Shown: positions 55,782 through 63,945 of the stretch, in pieces
How positions within the stretch are numbered: the stretch's first letter is position 1
Layout: every line of letters starts with the position of its first letter
Assembly: GCF_902493215.1 (NCBI RefSeq)
Contig: NZ_CABUOL010000008.1
Span: 94,895 to 158,894, forward strand
Source of the DNA: an uncultured Mediterranea sp.
Lineage (GTDB): Bacteria > Bacteroidota > Bacteroidia > Bacteroidales > Bacteroidaceae
Direction: 5' to 3'
DNA: 64,000 nt
The notes under the pieces: generated by a model
Databases searched by the model: none
What the model saw: only the letters and a program-made list of their open reading frames with translations
Told to the model about the DNA's origin: nothing
Translations under genes and position numbers: made by a program

Positions 55782-57317
55782 TTAGTAATTCGTATTCACA
55801 TCAGCATCCGAACCGGGAAAAAACAAATTGTCACAATACAAGTCCATAAAACGGGGATCGGACTCCAACGGACAATAGGTCACACGCTCCAGAATCTCCT
55901 CTGCCTTCCTGCCACAAGCGTCGTAAAGCATACGCTTGCATCCGGCAAGGGCCGCATTGGGCAACTTGACGCACCTCTCACTCCGGATACCCGGCAGAAG
56001 TCCCAGCTGGACGACTTTGTCCCTGTCGACATAGTTGCCCAACCCACCTGTCAGGTAGACATGAGCGATGGCGTCAGGCATCAGAGAACTGCGCTCCAAC
56101 AAAATGCGGATGCCGGTAGCGATGGCTGCCTTGGCCAACTGGAACTCCCGGATGTCTGCTGCCGTCAGCGTCACACCCGGCGCCAACGTGACAGCGCCCG
56201 CATTGTCTGCGAGAAACATCCCCGAACTGTCTATCCATCCCTGCTTCAGGAAACAATGGACAGCTTCCACCAGCCCGCTGCCACAGATGCCCCGCGGTTC
56301 CGTACCGCCTATCGTAGACACAACAATCTTGCCCGACCTGCAACCGACCGTACAGACGGCACCGGCCGAAGCACGCATTCCGCATGAGATATTTATCCCC
56401 TCGAAAGCTGGTCCTGCAGCCGTAGAAGTACACCAGATACCTTCCCGACTGCCTATTGCCATCTCGCCGTTCGTACCCAAATCCACCAGCAGCGAGCACT
56501 CTTCTGATTCGTGCATGCCACAAGCCACGATACCGGCCAGAATATCACTTCCCACAAAGTGGCTGATATTGGGGAAGAACTCGATGGTACATTCTTCCGG
56601 CAACTTCCAGCCAAGGCCGGCAGGCGTGAAACGGCAACGGCCGTTCCGGCTGGAATGGAAAGGCGCCCTGCCCAGGCAGGACACATCGTATCCGGCAAAC
56701 AGATGATGCATCACCGTATTGCCCACTATCCGAACCTTGCGGATATCCGCCTCCGGACATCCCCCGGCCAATTCTTCAATCTGTTCTTTCAGATAACCGC
56801 GAATCAGGTCACGCAGGCGGCAAAGGTTTTCATCCCCCTCCATGGCATAGGCGATGCGCGAAATGACATCCGCTCCATAAATGCCCTGAGGATTGAGCCC
56901 CGACCGCTCTGCAAGTACCTTGCCGCTCTTCAGGTCCACCAGTTGGACCACGACGGTAGTCGAGCCCAAATCGACGGCCACACCACATCCCTCTTCGTCG
57001 GAGCAGACATCGGCGGCAGAGGTGTCCGTCTGGATTGCCATCAGGCCATCGGGTACCTCTATCACCAGGTCTTCGTCCACACGGCTGAAGCAGGCCAGGC
57101 ACCAGTCGGCCGGAAGCCCTTTCTTCCGGCACATGCTTTCGTGTTCCTCACTTCGAGCCACACGACCGGCCAACAGGCGGACACGACAATTGCCGCAGAT
57201 ACCTTTTCCCCCACAAGGGAAAGCGACGCCGCACGACTTCAGGGCCTCGAACAAAGAAGTGCCGTGCTCTACCGACAAGGCCACTCCCATAGGTTCTATT
57301 TTCAACGAATGCTTCAT
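55782..57317 (-). CDS. Corrinoid-protein reductive activator (2Fe-2S plus ASKHA domain)
   Basis: A 511-residue RACo-type protein. The N-terminal [2Fe-2S] ferredoxin domain has Cys35, Cys41, Cys44 and Cys76 (CX5CX2C...C). From about residue 110 comes the DUF4445 ASKHA ATPase domain, with GVAVDLGSTTVVVQL, SLLVDLGTNGEMAIG and IGGTEPRGICGSGLVEAV. Such proteins use ATP to reduce inactive Co(II) corrinoid proteins back to Co(I). It lies 16 bp after the MetH-activation-like gene and 21 bp before a GH2 gene. Together with the corrinoid protein at 27148 it makes an acetogen-style methyl-transfer system likely in this organism. Confidence 0.93.
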   Translation of the reverse strand: MKHSLKIEPMGVALSVEHGTSLFEALKSCGVAFPCGGKGICGNCRVRLLAGRVARSEEHESMCRKKGLPADWCLACFSRVDEDLVIEVPDGLMAIQTDTSAADVCSDEEGCGVAVDLGSTTVVVQLVDLKSGKVLAERSGLNPQGIYGADVISRIAYAMEGDENLCRLRDLIRGYLKEQIEELAGGCPEADIRKVRIVGNTVMHHLFAGYDVSCLGRAPFHSSRNGRCRFTPAGLGWKLPEECTIEFFPNISHFVGSDILAGIVACGMHESEECSLLVDLGTNGEMAIGSREGIWCTSTAAGPAFEGINISCGMRASAGAVCTVGCRSGKIVVSTIGGTEPRGICGSGLVEAVHCFLKQGWIDSSGMFLADNAGAVTLAPGVTLTAADIREFQLAKAAIATGIRILLERSSLMPDAIAHVYLTGGLGNYVDRDKVVQLGLLPGIRSERCVKLPNAALAGCKRMLYDACGRKAEEILERVTYCPLESDPRFMDLYCDNLFFPGSDADVNTNY

Positions 57318-57333
57318 CTCATTTTCCTGACTT

Positions 57334-57981
57334 TTACCATTTCACGGAGCGGTAGGCGCACTTCTCCAACCGGCAATCAGCGCATCCGCTTTCCTTATAT
57401 ATAACCTCGCGCCCCACACCCAACACGCCGCTCATGGACTTGACGGGGCGCATCAGCATGGAGGAAGACAACGTGATGCCCAATCCGGCGGCAGGCGACA
57501 GAGGCAACAGATGTTCCTGCTCGCGGATGTCCCAGCCGCAATAGCCGGGTCCCCAGTGGGACGTTATCTGCAAGCCCTCTTTGTGCACATTGTCGCGTAG
57601 CTCGTCCTTGAGGGCGGCAAGCACCTTGCCCAAAGCCAGATTGGCCAGTTTGTCGCACCAATAAGCCTTGATGTAGTCGTACGCCTCGTTATACTTCCGT
57701 TCGAGGCCCACGACAGCATCGCCTACCGTAACGGCAAACACGGCCGCAGAAGTTGCCCCCTGCAATGCTCCGGCAATCCTCGTCCCGCAACGGAAGGTAC
57801 GGCCGTCGAGCACAAAACAATCTTCGCCTACCGACAGAGAAGCGTACAGGCTGTATCCGCCCGAAGGAGCAACGAGCTCGTTGAACCGCTCCACGACCTC
57901 TGCCCTTTCGTCCGCCAGCTCTTCACCGCCTCCCAGCAGGCCGTCGACATCGCGAAAAGAAAAATTCACTTCATATTCCAT
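57334..57981 (-). CDS. MetH activation-domain-like protein
   Basis: A 215-residue protein resembling the C-terminal activation domain of B12-dependent methionine synthase. SHWGPGYCGWDIREQEHL corresponds to the SAM-binding SPGYxxWP segment, MLMRPVKSMSGVLGVG to the conserved MxPxxSxSG segment, and the end carries a CADCRLEKCAYR cysteine cluster. Stand-alone copies occur in clusters with UroD-type methyltransferases and RACo. The role could be reductive methylation of the corrinoid protein or assistance to RACo; not proven. It is the first gene of the three-gene RACo/GH2 operon. Confidence 0.85.
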   Translation of the reverse strand: MEYEVNFSFRDVDGLLGGGEELADERAEVVERFNELVAPSGGYSLYASLSVGEDCFVLDGRTFRCGTRIAGALQGATSAAVFAVTVGDAVVGLERKYNEAYDYIKAYWCDKLANLALGKVLAALKDELRDNVHKEGLQITSHWGPGYCGWDIREQEHLLPLSPAAGLGITLSSSMLMRPVKSMSGVLGVGREVIYKESGCADCRLEKCAYRSVKW

Positions 57982-58013
57982 AAATGTACCATCAGGCTTT
58001 ATTGATGTATTCG

Positions 58014-58021
58014 CAAAAATA
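58014..58021 (-). promoter_or_regulatory. Probable -7 box of the MetH-like/RACo/GH2 operon
   Basis: Minus strand reads TATTTTTG, fitting TAnnTTTG, 32 bp before the start at 57981. No clean -33 box. Confidence 0.45.
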
Positions 58022-58206
58022 GAAGATTTTCCACAAAAAAGTTGTCACTCTATTTGCAGATATTCCATTTATATTTGCACACAGGCAGATTTGTGCACGG
58101 GCAGGCAGCACCCTTCTTACGCCTTCCCCACTCCCTGTTCACCCTTTCTATAAACTTACCTTTTCCTTTCTCCGCAGAAAACACTTGTTTATTCCATGGA
58201 AAAGTT

Positions 58207-58297
58207 ATATCTTAGCGGCTAAGATATACATCTCGCGGGCCAAGATACACATCTGAGCAGCCAAGATGTACATCTGAGCACGCAAGATGAAACTTTC
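58207..58297. repeat. Iterated palindromes with exact 21-bp spacing
   Basis: A perfect 23-bp palindrome (11+1+11) spans 58207-58229. Overlapping and following it, AGATNYACATCT occurs at 58223-58234, 58244-58255 and 58265-58276, and a half copy AGATGAAA begins at 58286. Start positions are exactly 21 bp apart, two helical turns, so a protein would see all sites on one face of the DNA. Confidence 0.92.
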
Positions 58298-58400
58298 TCA
58301 TGGAGAAAGGCATTCCTTTCCTGCTGCAAAGGCCGTCCCAAGGTAGCAGAAAGGCACAAACGGAGTACGAGGGACGGAACCAAACAACCCACAAAAGACT

Positions 58401-59042
58401 ATGGCCGAATATCAGATGCAGGAACTCACCCTGCCCAACGAAGAAGGAAAGAAAGTGGTCTACCCACGCATCAAGCTGTGGGGACAGGTGGACCTGGAGT
58501 ACCTGGCCTCGCACATCAACTACGCCAGCAGCTTCACGCCCGGCGACATCGTCGGACTGGTGAAGGCGCTGACCGAGGCCGTGGCCACGGAAATGGCGCA
58601 CGGAAACTCGGTGAAGATAGACGGACTGGGCATCTTCACCCCCTCGCTGGGGCTGCGTCCGCAGGCTGAAGAGCAGCGGGCCCTGCGCGAAAGCGAAGGC
58701 AAGGAATACCGTCCTAACGCCACCAGCCTCTACCTGCGCAACATCAACTTCCGCGCCGACAAGGAACTGATTGAGCAGACAGCCCGCCGGTGCAGCCTCA
58801 GCAAGTCGGAATGGAAGTTCCGCCGCTCGTCCCAACGCTACACACCCGAACAGCGGCTGAAGCTGGCGCAGGACTACCTGAAGAAGAACCCCTTGCTGCG
58901 GGTAAGGGACTACTGCGACCTGACCGGCCTGCTGCGCGACGCCGCCGCCCGCGAACTGAAACGATGGAGCGAGACGCCCGGCAGCGGCATCGGCCATATG
59001 GGCACGGGGAGCCACAAGGTTTATGTCCGAAAGGAGAGTTGA
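58401..59042 (+). CDS. HU-like DNA-binding protein with C-terminal helical domain
   Basis: A 213-residue protein. Residues about 15-125 form an HU-HIG-type domain (GQVDLEYLASHINYASSFTPGDIVGLVKALTEAVATEMAHGNSVKIDGLGIFTP). A basic helical domain follows (about 130-200, RRSSQRYTPEQRLKLAQDYLKKNPLLRVRDYCDLTGL), which looks like a helix-turn-helix. Upstream lie the 21-bp-spaced palindromes, possible binding sites for this protein itself. The last codons and stop (59040-59042) lie inside a heptamer repeat, so the C-terminus depends on repeat phase. Confidence 0.87.
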   Translation: MAEYQMQELTLPNEEGKKVVYPRIKLWGQVDLEYLASHINYASSFTPGDIVGLVKALTEAVATEMAHGNSVKIDGLGIFTPSLGLRPQAEEQRALRESEGKEYRPNATSLYLRNINFRADKELIEQTARRCSLSKSEWKFRRSSQRYTPEQRLKLAQDYLKKNPLLRVRDYCDLTGLLRDAAARELKRWSETPGSGIGHMGTGSHKVYVRKES

Positions 59043-59068
59043 GAGTGGAGAGTGGAGAGTTGAGAGTG
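59034..59068. repeat. Five tandem 7-bp units
   Basis: GAGAGTT or GAGAGTG repeated five times without interruption. The first units supply the stop codon of the HU-like gene; the array ends 30 bp before the next start codon. Confidence 0.95.
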
Positions 59069-59098
59069 AAAAATGTATCATGGATAATTTACCAACGT

Positions 59099-61066
59099 AT
59101 GAAAAAGACAACTGCTACCCTGGCCGCCGCCCTGCTGTGCGGAGCGACGGCCCTGCAAGCCCAGTCGTGGAAGGCCTATGAACGGACGGCCTTGCAGGAC
59201 GAGGCCTATGCCCGACACGATTGTGTCAATCTGCTGGACAGCACCAGCGTCACGGTACAGCCCAGCGGACAAGGTTCGTTCGCCGTGTGCCGCGCCGTCA
59301 AGGTGCAGACACCTGCCGGTGCCCTGCGCCAGCATGTACTGAAGTACGACTACGACCCGCTGACAGCTGCCGCCCGCTTCCGCCGCGTGACCGTCCATCA
59401 TGCCGACGGCACGAAGACCGAGGTGGACGTATCGAAAACCCTGGACTATGCCGCACCCGCCCGTGCCATCTACTGGGGTGCCCGTCAGATAATGATCGAG
59501 CTGGGGCAGCTGAAGCCCGGCGACGTTATCGACTACGAGATTGACAAGAAGGGATTCACCTACGCCCTGCTGGCCGACATGCCTCAGGACGGAGACGACT
59601 CACGTTTCATTCCGCCCATGCGCGGCCAGTTCTACGACATCGTGCCCTTCTGGAGCAGCGACCCGACGGTGCGCAAAGTCTACCGCGTCAGTCTGCCTGC
59701 CGAGAAAGACATGCAGTTCCAGTTCTACCAGGGCAGCTGCGCCTCGTCCCTGCGTTACGAAGATAGACGCAAGGTCTATACCTTCGCCTCGGACGGCCTG
59801 ATGCCTTTCCGCCGCGAGCCGAACATGGTGGACTTCTACGACGCCGCGCCCAAGCTGATGATGTCCACCACCGCCGACTGGCGTGAGAAGTCGCGCTGGT
59901 TCCACGGCGTCAACGAAGACTACGGCAGCTTCACCGCCATCCCCGAAGCCCAGCGCAAGGTGGACGAACTGATACGCGGCAAGAAGACCGACCTGGAGAA
60001 GATAGCCGTGCTGACCCACTGGGTGGCCGACAACATCCGCTACGCCGGCATCACGATGGGCAAGGGCGAAGGCTTCACCCTGCACAACCTGAAGATGAAC
60101 TACACCGACCGCTGCGGCGTGTGCAAGGACATTGCGGGCACGCTCATCGCCTTCCTGCGCATGGCAGGCTTCGAAGCCTATCCGGCCATGACGATGGCAG
60201 GCAGCCGCGTGGAGACCATCCCCGCCGACCACTTCAACCACTGCGTGGCCGTGGTACGCCTGAAGGACGGCACGCTGATGCCCCTCGACCCCACGTGGGT
60301 GCCCTTCTGCCGCGAGCTGTGGAGCAGTGCCGAACAGCAGCAGAACTACCTGCCGGGTACGCCCGAAGGCACCGACCTCTGTCTGACACCCGTCTCCGCC
60401 CCCGAGAACCACTACGTACGCATCCATGCCGACAACCGCCTCGCCGCCGACGGCACCCTGCGAGGCAGCTTCACCATTGAAGCAGAAGGACAGAGCGACA
60501 GCAACATCCGCCGCATCTTCACCACCGGCTTCCAGAGCGAGTGGCAGAACACGATGGAGCGCCAGCTGCTGAACGTTTCTCCCAAAGCACGCCTCCTCAG
60601 CGTGGACTACGGCAGCAACCCGAAGGACTATCAGAAGGCGCCCATCCGCATCACCTTCCGCTACGAGATACCCGGCTATGCCCTGGCGGGCGACGGCGGC
60701 GAGATGGTCTTCAAGCCTTTCGTACTGAACAACCTCTATACGCAAGTGATGTCCTACCTGCGTATCGACACCAGTCTGGAAACACGCCAATACGGCTTTA
60801 AGGACGGTTGCTCCCGTCTGGTGGAACTGGACGAAACACTCCGTCTGCCCTCGGGCTACCAACTGGCAGGAGAACCACGTCAGGATAGCCTCAGCGGACA
60901 GGCAGCCGACTTCGAAGGTTCCATTGCCCAGAAAGGCAACCAACTGACAGTGAAAACCCGCCTTGCCCTGAAGAAACGCGTCTATGAGGCAGCCGACTGG
61001 AACAGCTTCCGCCAGGCCGTCAACACTGCCAAGAGCTATGGCCAGTACCTCGTCGTAAAGAAATGA
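59099..61066 (+). CDS. DUF3857/transglutaminase-like exported protein
   Basis: A 655-residue secreted protein. The ATG at 59099 opens a signal peptide (MKKTTATLAAALLCGATALQA); the frame upstream only overlaps the HU gene. DUF3857 domain about 50-220. The transglutaminase-like core follows at about 290-400: RCGVCKD with the Cys, FNHCVAVVRL with the His and LMPLDPTW with the Asp complete a Cys-His-Asp triad. A C-terminal beta domain follows. Proteins of this pair type are common in Bacteroidetes; their substrates are unknown. The next DUF3857 gene starts 38 bp later. Confidence 0.88.
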   Translation: MKKTTATLAAALLCGATALQAQSWKAYERTALQDEAYARHDCVNLLDSTSVTVQPSGQGSFAVCRAVKVQTPAGALRQHVLKYDYDPLTAAARFRRVTVHHADGTKTEVDVSKTLDYAAPARAIYWGARQIMIELGQLKPGDVIDYEIDKKGFTYALLADMPQDGDDSRFIPPMRGQFYDIVPFWSSDPTVRKVYRVSLPAEKDMQFQFYQGSCASSLRYEDRRKVYTFASDGLMPFRREPNMVDFYDAAPKLMMSTTADWREKSRWFHGVNEDYGSFTAIPEAQRKVDELIRGKKTDLEKIAVLTHWVADNIRYAGITMGKGEGFTLHNLKMNYTDRCGVCKDIAGTLIAFLRMAGFEAYPAMTMAGSRVETIPADHFNHCVAVVRLKDGTLMPLDPTWVPFCRELWSSAEQQQNYLPGTPEGTDLCLTPVSAPENHYVRIHADNRLAADGTLRGSFTIEAEGQSDSNIRRIFTTGFQSEWQNTMERQLLNVSPKARLLSVDYGSNPKDYQKAPIRITFRYEIPGYALAGDGGEMVFKPFVLNNLYTQVMSYLRIDTSLETRQYGFKDGCSRLVELDETLRLPSGYQLAGEPRQDSLSGQAADFEGSIAQKGNQLTVKTRLALKKRVYEAADWNSFRQAVNTAKSYGQYLVVKK

Positions 61067-61104
61067 ACCGATTCGTCGAATACTCAAAACTGAATTGAAG
61101 AAAA

Positions 61105-62733
61105 ATGAAAACAATCCATCTATATATAGGTGTGCTTGCCCTGCTCCTGTCCATGGCCCTCACCGCACAGGCCACACCCGAGGCACGTTTCGGCAAGCTG
61201 TCGAAGACCTACACCCTGCATGCCGACGGCAGTCAGGAACTCCGCGTGCAGAAAGAACTGACCCTCTACACCCACGCCGCCATGAACAGCCTCTATGGCG
61301 AAACGTTCATCGTCTACAATCCGCAATACCAGCAGCTCGAAATCCACGATTCGTACACACAGCAGAAGGACGGTACCATCATCCGTACCCCCGCCAACGC
61401 CTTTGTCGAAGTGTTGCCCTCCGCAGCCGCCAATGCGCCTGCCTATAACGGACTGAAGGAAATGGTCGTAGTACACACCGGCCTGGAACTGGGTGCCACC
61501 ATCTGCCTGGACTACTCCATCAAGAGCCGTGCCGGTTACTTGCCCGAACTGGACATCTGCTGCCCGATCAAAGAACTGTCGCCCATCGACGAGTTCACTT
61601 TCCGCATCGAAGTACCTGAAGGAAAGACGCTGCACTACGAACTGCTGAACGCTTCCGCCCGCCCGGCCGAAGCGAACAAGGACGGCATGAAATCCATCAC
61701 CTGGAAATTGAAGAACGTGGAACCGCGCCCCTATTCCTATCCCTCGTTGCGCAGCAGTCTGGGCCTGGTGCAGCAAGCAGCCTCCGGCATGATGCCTGTC
61801 CTTGTGGCCTCTACCTGGACAAATTATGCCGACGCATTGAAATCTCTTACCCGGCAATTCGTCCCCGGCGACCGCACCGTCATCGAAGCCAAGCTGACCG
61901 AACTGAAGCAAGCAGCCCAAAAGGATAGCACGGATCTACGTACTGCCATTGCTGCCTACATGGACGGTCTCTACCGTTCCAACCAGTGCAAGGTGTCACT
62001 TCAGGACGCTGGCTACCGCCTGCGTCCGGCTTCAGACGTCATCCTCAGTGCTTACGGCACACAAGCCGAACTGGTCAATCTGGACGTCATGTTGCAAAAG
62101 ACCGCCGGCCTGAAGGCCGAAGTAGCCGTCTGTGCCCTCCGCCCTTCGGTGGCAGACAACTGTGGATTGGGAAGTATCGTATCGGTTGTGGCAAAATCGG
62201 ATGCTACCCCGAAAGGCGTAGCGTTACAGGGTACGGAAGAAGCCCGGCTACAAAGCTACATGACCGTGACCGATCTCCAGGTACAACCTTTGGAACTGCC
62301 CTTCCGCAGCATTCAAGGTACCCAACAGGACGTGCTGGAAGTGAAAGCCGACAACTCGCAGTCCCTGCCCAACGGATGGCAGATTGTCAGCTTGAAGCCG
62401 ATATCGGTCGCTCTTCCGCTCTATGCCTATGCTGCCAATACTACTATCCGCGAGAACATCCTGCTCCCGCAGACCGTGACCATGACCAGTAAAACACAGG
62501 TCAAACTGCCTGCAGGTGCCTCCTGGATTCCGAAGGCCGACAAAGAACTGACCAACAAGTGCGGCAAAGTATCATTCACTTATCGCTCCGATGCAGACGG
62601 GGTGACCGTCACCCGCAGTATCAGCATCACGCAACAACTGCTCACCCCCCAGACCTATCGCGACTTCTACGCCCTGATGGCTGAATGGCGGGACACCAAC
62701 AACCATACCTTGCTGTTGAAACCGGCAAAATAA
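61105..62733 (+). CDS. DUF3857 exported protein without transglutaminase Cys motif
   Basis: A 542-residue secreted protein (signal IHLYIGVLALLLSMALTAQA). The N-terminal part is a DUF3857 domain (YTLHADGSQELRVQKELTLYTHAAMN...). The region where the partner protein has RCGVCKD contains no such motif, so it is probably not catalytic. The gene follows its catalytic paralogue by 38 bp and they likely work together in the periplasm. Function is unknown. Confidence 0.85.
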   Translation: MKTIHLYIGVLALLLSMALTAQATPEARFGKLSKTYTLHADGSQELRVQKELTLYTHAAMNSLYGETFIVYNPQYQQLEIHDSYTQQKDGTIIRTPANAFVEVLPSAAANAPAYNGLKEMVVVHTGLELGATICLDYSIKSRAGYLPELDICCPIKELSPIDEFTFRIEVPEGKTLHYELLNASARPAEANKDGMKSITWKLKNVEPRPYSYPSLRSSLGLVQQAASGMMPVLVASTWTNYADALKSLTRQFVPGDRTVIEAKLTELKQAAQKDSTDLRTAIAAYMDGLYRSNQCKVSLQDAGYRLRPASDVILSAYGTQAELVNLDVMLQKTAGLKAEVAVCALRPSVADNCGLGSIVSVVAKSDATPKGVALQGTEEARLQSYMTVTDLQVQPLELPFRSIQGTQQDVLEVKADNSQSLPNGWQIVSLKPISVALPLYAYAANTTIRENILLPQTVTMTSKTQVKLPAGASWIPKADKELTNKCGKVSFTYRSDADGVTVTRSISITQQLLTPQTYRDFYALMAEWRDTNNHTLLLKPAK

Positions 62734-62746
62734 GAATCAAACAAAA

Positions 62747-62776
62747 CGAGGGCGCATCCAGTCGGACGCGCCCTCG
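62747..62776. terminator. Bidirectional terminator
   Basis: CGAGGGCG (62747-62754) pairs with CGCCCTCG (62769-62776), with further pairing inside. It lies between the convergent DUF3857 and ddh genes; on the minus strand TTTTG follows. Confidence 0.85.
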
Positions 62777-62804
62777 CCGTTATTATATATATTATATAGG
62801 TATA

Positions 62805-63704
62805 TTATACCAGGTGAGAAATCCATTCCTCACGCTCGCCCGGCAGCAGGTCGATGACGGGAATCTCGATCATCGTATAGCATCCCGGTTGCTGACGCAT
62901 GGCCGCACGTGCCACGCATACCAGTACCTGAGCCGTCAAGGCCGGATTGTTGATGCGCATGTTGAACTCGAACAGCTGGTTCTGCGTCTTGCCCGAAACG
63001 CCCTTGCGGGTGAGGTTCACTCCATGACCCATGTCGAGCAGCGCATCTACGCTGGGCACAAGCTTCACGTGTGTCTCGTCGTTCACAAAGTAAGGATCGG
63101 CCTTGATGGCAGCAGCCACCTTGTCGAAGTCATAGCCTTCGTTCAGTTCGATGTACACCATGCGACGATGAATGCCCGTACCGGTGGGAATCGTCATGGA
63201 CAAAGCAGCCTTCACCCCTTCAATAGTCTTGACAGCCACCGTATGTCCCATGCTCATACCTGGACCAAAATTGGTGTAGGTAATGCCTTTCGGGGCGATA
63301 GCCTCCAGCAGTGTGCGCACTACCGAGTCACTTCCCGGATCCCAGCCGGCCGAAATAATGGAAACAGTATTGTGTGCCTTGGCTTCGGCATCCAGTGTAC
63401 GACGCAGGTCGGCAATGCCTGTATGGATATCGAAGCTGTCAACGGTGTGGATACCCAATGCCAGAATTTCCTTGGCATACTTCTCCACGCTGCGGGTAGG
63501 TGTACAGAGGATGGCCACATCCACGCTTTCCAATTCCTTGATATCTTTCACAACGGGATAGTCGTTCAGTTCAGCCGGACGGTTCTCGGCACCTGCACGG
63601 CGTACTACACCGGCAATTTCAAAATCAGGCGCAGCCTGCAAAGCCTGGAGCACATAGTGCCCGATATTGCCATAACCTACGATGGCAGCTCTTACCTTTT
63701 TCAT
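62805..63704 (-). CDS. ddh: meso-Diaminopimelate D-dehydrogenase
   Basis: A 299-residue NADP-dependent enzyme that makes meso-DAP in one step from tetrahydrodipicolinate (lysine and peptidoglycan synthesis). It begins MKKVRAAIVGYGNIGHYVLQAL with the Rossmann GYGNIG. SAGWDPGSDSVVRTL and TNFGPGMSMGHTVAVK are characteristic of Ddh. A minus-strand TACTTTTG box lies about 40 bp upstream of the start. It is a single-gene unit. Confidence 0.95.
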   Translation of the reverse strand: MKKVRAAIVGYGNIGHYVLQALQAAPDFEIAGVVRRAGAENRPAELNDYPVVKDIKELESVDVAILCTPTRSVEKYAKEILALGIHTVDSFDIHTGIADLRRTLDAEAKAHNTVSIISAGWDPGSDSVVRTLLEAIAPKGITYTNFGPGMSMGHTVAVKTIEGVKAALSMTIPTGTGIHRRMVYIELNEGYDFDKVAAAIKADPYFVNDETHVKLVPSVDALLDMGHGVNLTRKGVSGKTQNQLFEFNMRINNPALTAQVLVCVARAAMRQQPGCYTMIEIPVIDLLPGEREEWISHLV

Positions 63705-63945
63705 ACTTTTATCGAATTTAGTTATCAGTTTTCTGTTTTACGGCTGCAAAAGTAGTCATTATTCTTTAAACATACACACAAACCATTCATTCTTCCATTT
63801 CCTTTTTTCTTTATTAAGACTATTTTATAGCTAACAGATAGATTAAATCAACATATGTACCAGACTATAAGTAAAAGTTGCAATATATTAATTAAAAAAA
63901 CGAGTAACAGCACACATCTTTTTTATTTTTTTCTTTAAATTTGTT
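63705..63945. other. AT-rich intergenic region
   Basis: Between ddh and the IS end. Apart from the possible ddh -7 box near its left side, I see no gene or clear structure. Confidence 0.45.

Larger units (their letters stand above)
57982..58400. other. Regulatory gap between the methyl-transfer operon and the second HU-like gene
   Basis: A 419-bp stretch without a gene. It holds a minus-strand -7 box (58014-58021), a plus-strand TATATTTG at 58070-58077 that could start the HU-like transcript, and the 21-bp-spaced palindromes at 58207-58297. No cobalamin-riboswitch motif such as GCCACTG was found. Confidence 0.55.

Noticed and set aside
57982..58400. Cobalamin riboswitch before the corrinoid activation operon
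   Set aside because: I looked for the conserved GCCACTG-type box and paired arms on both strands and found none.
58212..59111. A 299-codon minus-strand ORF with a CSDVHLG-type peptide repeat
   Set aside because: It is antisense to the HU-like gene; the peptide repeat is only the 21-bp DNA repeat read in frame.
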